Part shown: positions 9,110 to 24,644 of the stretch, piece after piece
Layout of the letters: every line of letters starts with the position of its first letter
Position numbering within the stretch: the first letter of the stretch is position 1
NCBI RefSeq assembly: GCF_038502225.1
Contig: NC_091301.1
Span: 21,477,859 to 21,541,858 of the forward strand
Length of the DNA stretch: 64,000 bases
Reading direction: 5' to 3'
Origin: Cherax quadricarinatus
Lineage: Eukaryota > Arthropoda > Malacostraca > Decapoda > Parastacidae
Made by a program: the position numbers and the translations under genes
Notes under the pieces: generated by a model
Seen by the model: the letters and a program-made list of their open reading frames with translations, nothing else
Database searches by the model: none
Told to the model about the DNA's origin: nothing

Positions 9110-12100
9110 TGATTTCCAGCGAGCGAGGAAACAGAGAGAGCACCGAGACGTGAGTACACAGTGAGCAAGGAAACAGAGAGAGCACCGAGACGTGAGTACA
9201 CAGTGAGCAAGGAAACAGATAGCACCGAGACGTGAGTACACAGTGAGCAAGGAAACAGAGAGAGCACCGAGACGTGAGTACACAGTGAGCAAGGAAACAG
9301 AGAGCAGCGAGACGTGAGTACACAGTGAGCAAGGAAACAGAGAGCAGCGAGACGTGAGTACACAGTGAGCAAGGAAACAGAGAGCAGCGAGACGTGAGTA
9401 CACAGTGAGCAAGGAAACAGAGAGAGCACCGAGACGTGAGTACACAGTGAGCAAGGAAACAGAGAGCAGCGAGACGTGAGTACACAGTGAGCAAGGAAAC
9501 AGATAGCACCGAGACGTGAGTACACAGTGAGCAAGGAAACAGAGAGAGCACCGAGACGTGAGTACACAGTAAGCAAGGAAACAGAGAGAGCACCGAGACG
9601 TGAGTACACAGTGAGCAAGGAAACAGAGAGAGCACCGAGACGTGAGTACACAGTGAGCAAGGAAACAGAGAGCAGCGAGACGTGAGTACACAGTGAGCAA
9701 GGAAACAGAGAGAGCACCGAGACGTGAGTACACAGTGAGCAAGGAAACAGAGAGAGCACCGAGACGTGAGTACACAGTGAGCAAGGAAACAGAGAGAGCA
9801 CCGAGACGTGAGTACACAGTGAGCAAGGAAACAGAGAGCACCGAGACGTGAGTACACAGTGAGCAAGGAAACAGAGAGAGCAGCGAGACGTGAGTACACA
9901 GTGAGCAAGGAAACAGAGAGAGCAGCGAGACGTGAGTACACAGTGAGCAAGGAAACAGAGAGAGCACCGAGACGTGAGTACACAGTGAGCAAGGAAACAG
10001 AGAGAGCACCGAGACGTGAGTACACAGTGAGCGAGGAAACAGAGAGAGCAGCGAGACGTGAGTACACAGTGAGCGAGGAAACAGAGAGAGCAGCGAGACG
10101 TGAGTACACAGTGAGCGAGGAAACAGAGAGAGCACCGAGACGTGAGTACACAGTGAGCAAGGAAACAGAGAGAGCACCGAGACGTGAGTACACAGTGAGC
10201 AAGGAAACAGAGAGAGCACCGAGACGTGAGTACACAGTGAGCGAGGAAACAGAGAGAGCACCGAGACGTGAGTACACAGTGAGCGAGGAAACAGAGAGAG
10301 CAGCGAGACGTGAGTACACAGTGAGCAAGGAAGCAGAGAGAGCAGCGAGACGTGAGTACACAGTGAGCAAGGAAGCAGAGAGAGCAGCGAGACGTGAGTA
10401 CACAGTGAGCAAGGAAACAGAGAGAGCAGCGAGACGTGAGTACACAGTGAGCAAGGAAGCAGAGAGAGCAGCGAGACGTGAGTACACAGTGAGCAAGGAA
10501 ACAGAGAGAGCAGCGAGACGTGAGTACACAGTGAGCAAGGAAACAGAGAGAGCAGCGAGACGTGAGTACACAGTGAGCAAGGAAGCAGAGAGAGCAGCGA
10601 GACGTGAGTACACAGTGAGCAAGGAAACAGAGAGAGCAGCGAGACGTGAGTACACAGTGAGCAAGGAAACAGAGAGAGCATCGAGACGTGAGTACACAGT
10701 GAGCAAGGAAACAGAGAGAGCACCGAGACGTGAGTACACAGTGAGCAAGGAAACAGAGAGAGCACCGAGACGTGAGTACACAGTGAGCAAGGAAACAGAG
10801 AGAGCACCGAGACGTGAGTACACAGTGAGCGAGGAAACAGAGAGAGCACTGAGACGTGAGTACACAGTGAGCAAGGAAACAGAGAGAGCACCGAGACGTG
10901 AGTACACAGTGAGCAAGGAAACAGAGAGAGCAGCGAGACGTGAGTACACAGTGAGCAAGGAAACAGAGAGAGCAGCGAGACGTGAGTACACAGTGAGCAA
11001 GGAAACAGAGAGAGCAGCGAGACGTGAGTACACAGTGAGCAAGGAAACAGAGAGAGCACCGAGACGTGAGTACACAGTGAGCAAGGAAACAGAGAGAGCA
11101 GCGAGACGTGAGTACACAGTGAGCAAGGAAACAGAGAGAGCACCGAGACGTGAGTACACAGTGAGCAAGGAAACAGAGAGAGCAGCGAGACGTGAGTACA
11201 CAGTGAGCAAGGAAACAGAGAGAGCAGCGAGACGTGAGTACACAGTGAGCAAGGAAACAGAGAGAGCAGCGAGACGTGAGTACACAGTGAGCAAGGAAAC
11301 AGAGAGAGCAGCGAGACGTGAGTACACAGTGAGCAAGGAAACAGAGAGAGCACCGAGACGTGAGTACACAGTGAGCAAGGAAACAGAGAGAGCAGCGAGA
11401 CGTGAGTACACAGTGAGCAAGGAAACAGAGAGAGCACCGAGACGTGAGTACACAGTGAGCAAGGAAACAGAGAGAGCAGCGAGACGTGAGTACACAGTGA
11501 GCAAGGAAACAGAGAGAGCACCGAGACGTGAGTACACAGTGAGCAAGGAAACAGAGAGAGCAGCGAGACGTGAGTACACAGTGAGCAAGGAAACAGAGAG
11601 AGCAGCGAGACGTGAGTACACAGTGAGCAAGGAAACAGAGAGAGCAGCGAGACGTGAGTACACAGTGAGCAAGGAAACAGAGAGAGCACCGAGACGTGAG
11701 TACACAGTGAGCAAGGAAACAGAGAGAGCACCGAGACGTGAGTACACAGTGAGCAAGGAAACAGAGAGAGCACCGAGACGTGAGTACACAGTGAGCAAGG
11801 AAACAGAGAGAGCACCGAGACGTGAGTACACAGTGAGTTAGGAAACAGAGAGAGCACCGAGACGTGAGTACACAGCGAGCAAGGAAACAGAGAGAGCAGC
11901 GAGACGTGAGTACACAGTAAGCAAGGAAACAGAGAGAGCACCGAGACGTGAGTACACAGTGAGCAAGGAAACAGAGAGAGCACCGAGACGTGAGTACACA
12001 GTGAGTTAGGAAACAGAGAGAGCACCGAGACGTGAGTACACAGTGAGCAAGGAAACAGAGAGAGCACCGAGACGTGAGTACACAGTGAGCAAGGAAACAG

Positions 12101-14142
12101 AGAGAGCACCGAGACGTGAGTACACAGTGAGCAAGGAAACAGAGAGAGCACCGAGACGTGAGTATACAGTGAGCAAGGAAACAGAGAGAGCACCGAGACG
12201 TGAGTACACAGTGAGCAAGGAAACAGAGAGAGCACCGAGACGTGAGTACACAGTGAGCAAGGAAACAGAGAGAGCAGCGAGACGTGAGTACACAGTGAGC
12301 AAGGAAACAGAGAGAGCAGCGAGACGTGAGTACACAGTGAGCAAGGAAACAGAGAGAGCACCGAGACGTGAGTACACAGTGAGCAAGGAAACAGAGAGAG
12401 CAGCGAGACGTGAGTACACAGTGAGCAAGGAAACAGAGAGAGCACCGAGACGTGAGTACACAGTGAGCAAGGAAACAGAGAGAGCAGCGAGACGTGAGTA
12501 CACAGTGAGCAAGGAAACAGAGAGAGCAGCGAGACGTGAGTACACAGTGAGCAAGGAAACAGAGAGAGCAGCGAGACGTGAGTACACAGTGAGCAAGGAA
12601 ACAGAGAGAGCAGCGAGACGTGAGTACACAGTGAGCAAGGAAACAGAGAGAGCACCGAGACGTGAGTACACAGTGAGCAAGGAAACAGAGAGAGCAGCGA
12701 GACGTGAGTACACAGTGAGCAAGGAAACAGAGAGAGCACCGAGACGTGAGTACACAGTGAGCAAGGAAACAGAGAGAGCAGCGAGACGTGAGTACACAGT
12801 GAGCAAGGAAACAGAGAGAGCACCGAGACGTGAGTACACAGTGAGCAAGGAAACAGAGAGAGCAGCGAGACGTGAGTACACAGTGAGCAAGGAAACAGAG
12901 AGAGCAGCGAGACGTGAGTACACAGTGAGCAAGGAAACAGAGAGAGCAGCGAGACGTGAGTACACAGTGAGCAAGGAAACAGAGAGAGCAGCGAGACGTG
13001 AGTACACAGTGAGCAAGGAAACAGAGAGAGCACCGAGACGTGAGTACACAGTGAGCAAGGAAACAGAGAGAGCACCGAGACGTGAGTACACAGTGAGCAA
13101 GGAAACAGAGAGAGCACCGAGACGTGAGTACACAGTGAGTTAGGAAACAGAGAGAGCACCGAGACGTGAGTACACAGCGAGCAAGGAAACAGAGAGAGCA
13201 GCGAGACGTGAGTACACAGTAAGCAAGGAAACAGAGAGAGCACCGAGACGTGAGTACACAGTGAGCAAGGAAACAGAGAGAGCACCGAGACGTGAGTACA
13301 CAGTGAGTTAGGAAACAGAGAGAGCACCGAGACGTGAGTACACAGTGAGCAAGGAAACAGAGAGAGCACCGAGACGTTAGTACACAGTGAGCAAGGAAAC
13401 AGAGAGAGCACCGAGACGTGAGTACACAGTGAGCAAGGAAACAGAGAGAGCACCGAGACGTGAGTATACAGTGAGCAAGGAAACAGAGAGAGCACCGAGA
13501 CGTGAGTACACAGTGAGCAAGGAAACAGAGAGAGCACCGAGACGTGAGTACACAGTGAGCAAGGAAACAGAGAGAGCAGCGAGACGTGAGTACACAGTGA
13601 GCAAGGAAACAGAGAGAGCAGCGAGACGTGAGTACACAGTGAGCAAGGAAACAGAGAGAGCACCGAGACGTGAGTACACAGTGAGCAAGGAAACAGAGAG
13701 AGCACCGAGACGTGAGTACACAGTGAGCAAGGAAACAGAGAGAGCACCGAGACGTGAGTACACAGTGAGTTAGGAAACAGAGAAAGCACCGAGACGTGAG
13801 TACACAGTGAGCAAGGAAACAGAGAGAGCACCGAGACGTGAGTACACAGTGAGTTAGGAAACAGAGAAAGCACCGAGACGTGAGTACACAGTGAGCAAGG
13901 AAGCAGAGAGAGCAGCGAGACGTGAGTACACAGTGAGCAAGGAAGCAGAGAGAGCAGCGAGACGTGAGTACACAGTGAGCAAGGAAACAGAGAGAGCAGC
14001 GAGACGTGAGTACACAGTGAGCAAGGAAACAGAGAGAGCAGCGAGACGTGAGTACACAGTGAGCAAGGAAACAGAGAGAGCACCGAGACGTGAGTACACA
14101 GTGAGCAAGGAAACAGAGAGAGCAGCGAGACGTGAGTACACA
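9110..14142. repeat. 42-bp minisatellite with 1302-bp higher-order repeat
   Basis: About 120 tandem copies of a 42-bp unit: GAGCAAGGAAACAGAGAGAG, then CACCGAGACGTGAG or CAGCGAGACGTGAG, then TACACAGT. A few units near 9210-9850 lack two to four bases. A variant block with GTGAGTTAGG starts at 11831 and again at 13133, exactly 1302 bp (31 units) apart, and the following variants match too. The minus strand is open for 1936 and 1739 codons in two frames, and the plus strand for 660, because 42 is 14 codons and the unit has few stops. I regard these as products of the repeat, not genes. Confidence 0.93.
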
Positions 14143-14590
14143 GGCAGACGCAGACAGCGTCTCAGACAAGGACACGCAAGGAGAAAAGACAGGCTCAAAA
14201 GGTAAAACAAAAAAAAAATAGCATAAATACAATGCAAACGATTGAAACAAATAAATAAAAGCAGCACACACAAAAAAGGAAAATCCAAACAAGAACTAAC
14301 AAAAATACAAACACCAGAAGACACGATAAACATAGAAAAACAAACAAGGCTACACTTGCATACACAAGCAAAAAAAAAAAAGGTCACAGACACAAATATT
14401 AAGATACAACAAACTACAGCTCCCAAACAAACACAGCAAGACAAGGGAATAAAGATAAAAAAATGTGCGTGGGGGGGGAAAAGAGCAGACGCTGCTAGGA
14501 GAGCCTTAAAATCTGTGCCGAGGGGGAGGGAAAAAAGTGTTGTGGGAAAATAACGAAAAGCTCTTAAACCAGTAACCTGAGGCCGGAGTC
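14143..14590. other. A-rich unique sequence, no gene seen
   Basis: After the 42-bp array the plus strand is A-rich with short homopolymers. No domain, tRNA-like box or element end was found. Confidence 0.5.
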
Positions 14591-14593
14591 TAG

Positions 14594-16805
14594 TGCTTCC
14601 TGCAACACTGTGTCCAGTGCTGCCTGCAACACTGCGTCCAGTACTGCCTGCAACACTGCGTCCAGTACTGCCTGCAACAGTGTCCATTGCTACCTGCAAC
14701 ACTGTGTACAGTACTGCCTGCAACACTGCGTCCAGTGCTGCCTGCAATACTGTGTCCAGTGCTGCCTACAACACTGTGTCCAGTACTGCCTGCAACACTG
14801 TGTCCAGTGCTTCCTGCAATACTGTGTCCAGTGCTGCCTGCAATACTGTGTCCAGTGCTGCCTACAACACTGTGTCCAGTACTGCCTGCAACACTGTGTC
14901 CAGTGCTTCCTGCAATACTGTGTCCAGTGCTGCCTACAACACTATGTCCAGTACTGCCTGCAACACTGTGTCCAGTACTGCCTGCAGCACTGTGTCCAGT
15001 GCTTCCTGCAACACTGTGTCCAGTACTGCCTACAACACTGTGTCCAGTGCTGCCTGCAATACTGAGTTCAGTGCTGCCTGCAACACTGCGTCGAGTGCTG
15101 CCTGCAACACTGTGTCCAATGCTGCCTACAACACTGTGTCCAGTTGTAGATGAATGGTTCAGAGAACCGACACGTTGATAAATTAGACACATGTGCAACT
15201 CTTGGGTATCTTTATTGAAGAAACGTTTCGCCAATAAAATTTCCTCAATAAAGATATCCAAGAGTTGCACATGTGTCTAATTTATCACTGTGTCCAGTAC
15301 TGCCCGCAAAACTGTATCCAGTCCTGTCTGGAACGCTGTGTCCAGTGCTGCCTGCAACATTGTATCCAGTCCTGCCTGGAGCACTGTGTCCAGTTCTGCC
15401 TGCAACACTATCCAGTACTGACTGAAACATTGTATGCAGTGCTGCCTGGAATATCGTGTTCAGTGCTGCCTGGGACACTGTATCCAGTACTGCCTGGAAC
15501 ACTGTGTCCAGTGCTTCCTGGAGCACTATGTCCAGTGCTGCCTGTAATACTGCGTCCAGTGCTGCCTACAACACTGTCCAGTACTGCCTGCAAAAATGTA
15601 TCCAGTCCTGACTGGAACACTGTGTCCAGTGCTGCCTGCAACACTGTATCCATTCCTGCCTAAAACATTGTGTCCAGTGCTTCCTTCAAAACTGTATCCA
15701 GTCCTGTCAGAACACTGTGTCCAGTGCTGCCTGCAACATTGTATCCAGTCCTGCCTGGAGCACTGTGTCCAGTTCTGCCTGCAACACTATCCAGTACTGA
15801 CTGAAACATTGTATGCAGTGCTGCCTGGAATATCGTGTTCAGTGCTGCCTGGGACACTGTATCCAGTACTGCCTGGAATACTGTGTCCAGTGCTTCCTTC
15901 AAAACTGTATCCAGTCCTGTCAGAACACTGTGTCCAGTGCTGCCTGCAGCACTGTATCCAGTCCTGCCTCGAACACTGTGTTCAGTGATGCCTACAACAC
16001 TATACCCAGTACTGACTGAAACATTGTATCCAGTGCTGCCTGGAACATTGTGTTCAGTGCTGCCTGGAACATTGTGTTCAGTGCTGCCTGGAACACTGTG
16101 TCCAGTGCTGCCTGCAACACTATATCCAGTACTGACTGAAACATTGTATCCAGTGCTGCCTGGAACATTGTGTTCAGTGCTGCCTGGGACACTGTATCCA
16201 GTGCTGCCTGGAACACTGTGTCTAGTGCTACATGGAATACTGTGTCGAGTGCTGCCTGAAACACTGTTTCCAGTGCTGCCTGGAATAGTGTCTAGTGCTG
16301 CCTGCAACACTGTGTCCAGTGTTGCCTGGAACACTGTGTGGAGTGCTGCCTGCAACACTGTATCCAGTCCTGCCTCGAACACTGTGTCCAGTGCTGCCTA
16401 CAACACTATATCCAGTACTGACTGAAACATTGTATCCAGTGCTGCCTGGAACATTGTGCTCAGTGCTGCCTGGGACACTGTACCCAGTGCTGCCTGAAAC
16501 AGTCCAGTGCTGTCTGGAACACTGTGTCTGGTGCTACCTGGAATACTGTGTCAAGTGCTGCCTGGAACACTGTTCCAGTGCTGCCTGGAACAGTGTCTAG
16601 TGCTTCCTGCAACACTGTGTCCAGTGCTGCCTGGAACACTGTGTCCAGTGCTGCCTGGAACACTGTGTTCAGTGCTGCCTGGAACACTGTGTCTAGTGCT
16701 ACCTGGAACACTGTGTCAAGTGCTGCCTGGAACACTGTTCCAGTGCTGCCTGGAACAGTGTCTAGTGCTGCCTGCAACACTGTCCCCAGTGCTGCCTGGA
16801 ACACT
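14594..16805. repeat. 24-bp minisatellite
   Basis: Tandem copies of a 24-bp unit (CACTGTGTCCAGTGCTGCCT then GCAA, GGAA or ACAA), about 85 copies, interrupted at 15145-15286 by a palindromic element. Variants such as ACTATGTCC and TTCCTG recur at intervals, for example the 15300-15500 and 15690-15880 segments. The unit is eight codons, so long frames occur on both strands. Confidence 0.92.
15145..15286. mobile_element. Snapback CGAAACGT element inserted in the 24-bp array
   Basis: 47-bp inverted arms at 15177-15223 and 15240-15286 differ at two positions and enclose a 16-nt loop with CGTTTCGCC. The arms read GATAAATTAGACACATGTGC then AACTCTTGG and TATCTTTATTGA. The same arm sequence occurs once, without its inverted partner, at 51690-51745. 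The array resumes directly at 15287, so it is a clean insertion. Confidence 0.75.
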
Positions 16806-17985
16806 GCCCGGATGCCTTTCTCGGATCGCGCAGCAACGGCGATACCTCAAGTTTAACCCGAGCTGCAAGAAAGCAAAAATAAAGCATAAATCAAAGAGGC
16901 CATCGAAAATCTACAGAACAAGGTGGACGATAGAGGACAAGGATTCAAGAAACGTAAGATTAATGAAGGTAAAAAAAATTGCTGCGCTATTCAGAAATGC
17001 TAAAGCAATATTATTTGGATGTAAATGATTACTAAAAAAGTGAAATTATTTTGGTGTCATGTGTGATGGTGAACTTATCACAGGAGTAACGTCAGTGAAA
17101 TATTTATGACTCCCCTTTCAATACCGTTTATGAGAAAAGCGGATTTTGAATAATTTAATAAAGAAAATGAATACCATGATATAACTGCTTTGCAAGCAAA
17201 CCCAATGCTTGCCTAAAGCACGCGAGACCTCACAGTATGTCGGGGGATCTTATACAATACAACGTGCATTTTATCCTGTTCACAATGGTATTCTGCTCTA
17301 ACGAAACAGCTAGTAAACAAAGCCGAATATTCAGAGTATACACACGGTGCGTATGTATCATTATATTATCTTTGGATAAAATCATCATCGGTTGGTAAGT
17401 TAGATTTAAAGTTTATCTACTACACGTAGAACATTACACCAGCAACTCACCTATACGCTAATATTCAAGAACTCGTTAATTTTTAATCATAACTAACATA
17501 GTAACCTCAACCAAGCTTGCGATGTTTCGGCTGGCCCTAGCATGAATCAGCATTAATACAGTAATGTTAAATAAACAGAATAATGCTCGAGGAGGCAAAA
17601 CACGATCCATGGGTGTGGTATGAACCACAGGCATGGACCAAGGACCACGATTGAATCCCGGTCTATTCTTCTCCTTATTTACTTAACGGTCGTCCATTAC
17701 GACCTCGTTGTTTGGCTTTATAGATAGTATTATTTAACATCTACAAAATATATCATTTTTTTTATGTTTAGACTCTCTTTCCTGAATTTATTGCAACAAT
17801 AAACCAACCGACACCCTATACGGTTGTAGGTTGGTTTATGAAGCTGAATTGCTATTGACTCCATCATTGTCATTTAAGGCTGCAATAACCCTGTACACCA
17901 CCGTCAACACTACTGTTTTTTCCCAACACAGGGATTAAATAAAACCTTTGGTTCGTAACTTTCTCTTTAATAGTTGAAATTATAA
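16806..17985. other. Unique AT-rich sequence, no gene seen
   Basis: No recognisable protein, splice-bounded frame or element end. CCACGATTGAATCCCGGTCT near 17650 resembles a tRNA box B, but no box A or tail supports a SINE. Confidence 0.45.
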
Positions 17986-17989
17986 CCAT

Positions 17990-18401
<412 letters not shown>

Positions 18402-18410
18402 ATATATTAT

Positions 18411-18968
18411 GCAGAGAATTCGTAGTTTGGAAGTTAGGAGGGGGTGCGGGATTACCAAAACTGTTGTCCAGAGGGCTGAGGAAGGGTTGTTGAGGTGGTT
18501 CGGACATGTAGAGAGAATGGAGCGAAACAGAATGACTTCAAGAGTGTATCAGTCTGTAGTGGAAGGAAGGCGGGGTAGGGGTCGGCCTAGGAAAGGTTGG
18601 AGGGAGGGGTTAAAGGAGGTTTTGTGTGAGAGGGGCTTGGACTTCCAGCAGGCGTGCGTGAGCGTGTTTGATAGGAGTGAATGGAGACGAATGGTTTTTA
18701 ATACTTGACGTGCTGTTGGAGTGTGAGCAAAGTAACATTTATGAAGGGGTTCATTGAAACCGGCAGGCCGGACTTGAGTCCTGGAGATGGGAAGTACAGT
18801 GCCTGCACTCTGAAGGAGGGGTGTTAATGTTGCAGTTTAAAAACTGTACTGTAAAGCACCCTTCTGGCAAGACAGTGATGGAGTCAATGATGGTGAAAGT
18901 TTTTCTTTTTCGGGCCACCCTGTCTTGGTGGGAATCGGCCAGTGTGATAATAAAAAATAAATAAATAA

Positions 18969-18972
<4 letters not shown>
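18411..18972 (+). mobile_element. RTE-like LINE fragment (3' end)
   Basis: An open frame reads [18 protein letters not shown] through [17 protein letters not shown] to [11 protein letters not shown] and a stop at 18706-18708, matching the C-terminus of the longer copy at 20569-23112. The 3' UTR ends GGGAATCGGCCAGTGTGATA and (AATA)n, then merges into (TA)n. The 5' break also lies at a (TA)n/(GT)n array. Only about the last 100 codons remain, with no RT domain. Confidence 0.8.

Positions 18973-19057
<85 letters not shown>
18973..19057. repeat. (TA)n microsatellite
   Basis: About 85 bp between the tail of the RTE-like fragment and a terminal-inverted-repeat element. Confidence 0.95.
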
Positions 19058-19061
<4 letters not shown>

Positions 19062-19443
19062 GTGCCGAATATGTAAAACTGGTCAATTAGCAAGAACTCA
19101 TTTAAAATTAAGTCCTTTCTAAAATTTTCTCTTATACGTTTAAAGATATACTTTTTTCATTAATATTGATGTAAAAATTTATAATTTTGCACCAAAAGGA
19201 ACTTAGAAAACTTACCTAACCTTATTATAACAAGCGCAATTTATTTTAGCCTAACCCAAGTAAATATATTTTAGATTTGTTTTCAATAATTTAGTACTAA
19301 ACAAACGCAGTGAAATATATTTTTTTCGTTAGGTTCAGAATGATTTTGGCGAAATTATTGCATACACAAATTTTCACTTGTCCTATATGGCAAGATGAGC
19401 GTTGCTATTTAAGCCAATATCGCAAGTTCTGCCTATTCGGCAC

Positions 19444-19447
<4 letters not shown>
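19058..19447. mobile_element. 390-bp non-coding element with TGTCGTGCCGAATA terminal inverted repeats, set in (TA)n
   Basis: The left end TGTCGTGCCGAATA (19058-19071) is the exact reverse complement of the right end (19434-19447). Homology of the ends extends a little further (GTAAAACT versus GGCAGAACTT). Both sides are (TA)n. No transposase frame is present. A truncated copy in the opposite orientation occupies 20117-20223. A non-autonomous DNA transposon with TA targets is the likeliest reading, but a duplicated TA cannot be seen inside a TA array. Confidence 0.6.
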
Positions 19448-19520
<73 letters not shown>

Positions 19521-19533
19521 ATGTATATATATA

Positions 19534-19629
<96 letters not shown>

Positions 19630-19630
19630 C

Positions 19631-19710
<80 letters not shown>
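19446..19710. repeat. (TA)n microsatellite with imperfections
   Basis: About 265 bp of TA with rare substitutions (CTATGTATA, ATTTATA, ACATATACATA). Confidence 0.95.
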
Positions 19711-23112
<3,402 letters not shown>

Positions 23113-23134
23113 ACATATATATATATGTGTGTGT

Positions 23135-23655
23135 GTACTCACCTAATTGTGGTTGCAGCTAATTGTGGTTGCAGGGGTCGAGACTCAGCTCCTGGCCCCG
23201 CCTCTTCACTGATCGCTACTGGATCCTCTCTCTCTCTGCTTCCTGAGCTTTGTCATACCTCTTCTTAAAACTATGTATGGTTCCTGCCTCCACTACTTCA
23301 CTTGCTAGGCTATTCCACTTGCTGACAACTCTATGACTGAAGAAATACTTCCTAACGTCCCTGTGACTCGTCTGAGTCTTCAGCTTCCAGTTGTGACCCC
23401 TTGTCCCTGTGTCCCCTCTCTGGAACATCCTATCTCTGTCCACCTTGTCTATTCCCCGCAGTATCTTGTATGTCGTTATCATGTCTCCCCTGACCCTTCT
23501 GTCCTCCAGTGTCGTCAGTCCGATTTCCCTTAACCTTTCCTCGTACGACATTCCCTTGAGCTCTGGGACTAGCCTTGTTGCAAACCTTTGTACTTTCTCT
23601 AACTTCTTGACGTGCTTGACCAGGTGTGGGTTCCAGACTGGTGCTGCATACTCCA

Positions 23656-23658
<3 letters not shown>
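23135..23658 (-). mobile_element. Jockey/CR1-like LINE, copy B (3' end only)
   Basis: The 3' end (plus-strand GTACTCACCTAATTGTGG) follows (TA)n(GT)n at 23113-23134. The 5' break is exactly at a (GT)n array (23659). The frame 23216-23551 reads SYEERLREIGLTTLEDRRVR and KYFFSHRVVSKWNSL, the ORF2 C-terminus. It carries a short local duplication (GTGGTTGCAGCTAATTGTGG) near its 3' end. Confidence 0.85.
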
Positions 23659-23723
<65 letters not shown>

Positions 23724-23724
23724 G

Positions 23725-23759
<35 letters not shown>

Positions 23760-23765
23760 ATGTGT
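23659..23765. repeat. (GT)n microsatellite
   Basis: About 107 bp of GT with few interruptions, lying between two LINE fragments of opposite orientation. Confidence 0.96.
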
Positions 23766-24609
23766 GCAAGAAATTCGCAAGAGCAGGCGAAATATACACA
23801 AGATACTCAGATATGGTAAACACGAGGAAATTAAATCTTCATCAGAGTACAAAACAAATTCTGGCCTCAAAATAGAGCGAAACACCAATGTCAAAGACCT
23901 GGGAGTGATCATGTCGGAGGATCTCACCTTCAAGGACCATAACACTGTATCAATCGCATCTGCTAGAAAAATGACAGGATGGATAATGAGAACCTTCAAA
24001 ACTAGGGAGGCCAAGCCCATGATGACACTCTTCAGGTCACTTGTTCTATCTAGGCTGGAATATTGCTGCACACTAACAGCACATTTCAAGGCAGGTAAAA
24101 TTGCTGACCTAGGAAATGTACAGAGAACCTTCACGGCGTGCATAACGGAGATAAAACACCTCAATTACTGGGAGCGCTTGAGGTTCCTAAAACTGTATTC
24201 CCTGGAACGCAGGCGGGAGAGATACATGATTATATACACCTGGAAAATCCTAGAGGGACTAGTACCGAACTTGCACACGAAAATCACTCACTACGAAAGC
24301 AAAAGACTTGGCAGACGATGCAACATCCCCCCAATGAAAAGCAGGGGTGTCACTAGCACGTTAAGAGACCATACAATAAGTGTCAGGGGCCCGAGACTGT
24401 TCAGCTGCCTCCCAGCATACATAAGGGGGATTACCAACAGACCCCTGGCAGTCTTCAAGCTGGCACTGGACAAGCACCTAAAGTCGGTTCCTGACCAGCC
24501 GGGCTGTGGCTCGTACGTTGGTTTGCGTGCAGCCAGCAGCAACAGCCTGGTTGATCAGGCTCTGATCCACCAGGAGGCCTGGTCACAGACCGGGCCGCGG
24601 GGGCGTTGA
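23764..24609 (+). CDS. LINE ORF2 C-terminal fragment (after the RT catalytic region)
   Basis: About 280 codons stay open to a TGA at 24607-24609. The text runs from VKDLGVIMSEDLTFKDH through LSRLEYCCTLTAHFKAGK, WERLRFLKLYSLERRRERY and ITNRPLAVFKLALDKHL to DQALIHQEAWSQTGPRGR. These are the thumb and C-terminal parts typical of CR1/jockey-group reverse transcriptases; FADD and earlier motifs are absent. The frame continues upstream only into the (GT)n translation, so it has no start of its own. The absence of stops points to a fairly recent insertion. Confidence 0.8.
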   Translation: MQEIRKSRRNIHKILRYGKHEEIKSSSEYKTNSGLKIERNTNVKDLGVIMSEDLTFKDHNTVSIASARKMTGWIMRTFKTREAKPMMTLFRSLVLSRLEYCCTLTAHFKAGKIADLGNVQRTFTACITEIKHLNYWERLRFLKLYSLERRRERYMIIYTWKILEGLVPNLHTKITHYESKRLGRRCNIPPMKSRGVTSTLRDHTISVRGPRLFSCLPAYIRGITNRPLAVFKLALDKHLKSVPDQPGCGSYVGLRAASSNSLVDQALIHQEAWSQTGPRGR

Positions 24610-24640
24610 CCCCCGGAACTCTCTCCAGGTAAACTCCAGG
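23764..24640 (+). mobile_element. Second CR1-like LINE family, 3' fragment
   Basis: A 5'-truncated element starting at the (GT)n array and ending in a C-rich 3' UTR with GGGGGCGTTGACCCCCGGAA and CTCCAGGTAAACTCCAGGTA. The same 3' end recurs at 55741-56035 and 53340-53445. The final repeat of the tail may be the element's own short terminal repeat. Confidence 0.8.
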
Positions 24641-24644
24641 TAAT

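Noticed and set aside
8273..14083. A 1936-codon minus-strand frame of Cys/Leu/Ser repeats as a giant protein
   Set aside because: It is the translation of a 42-bp minisatellite joined to flanking low-complexity DNA. Two minus frames and one plus frame are open over the same array, which a real gene would not need.
9110..14142. CRISPR array or centromeric satellite
   Set aside because: Units are contiguous without unique spacers, so it is not CRISPR. Nothing in the window allows a centromere call, and 42 bp is in the minisatellite range.
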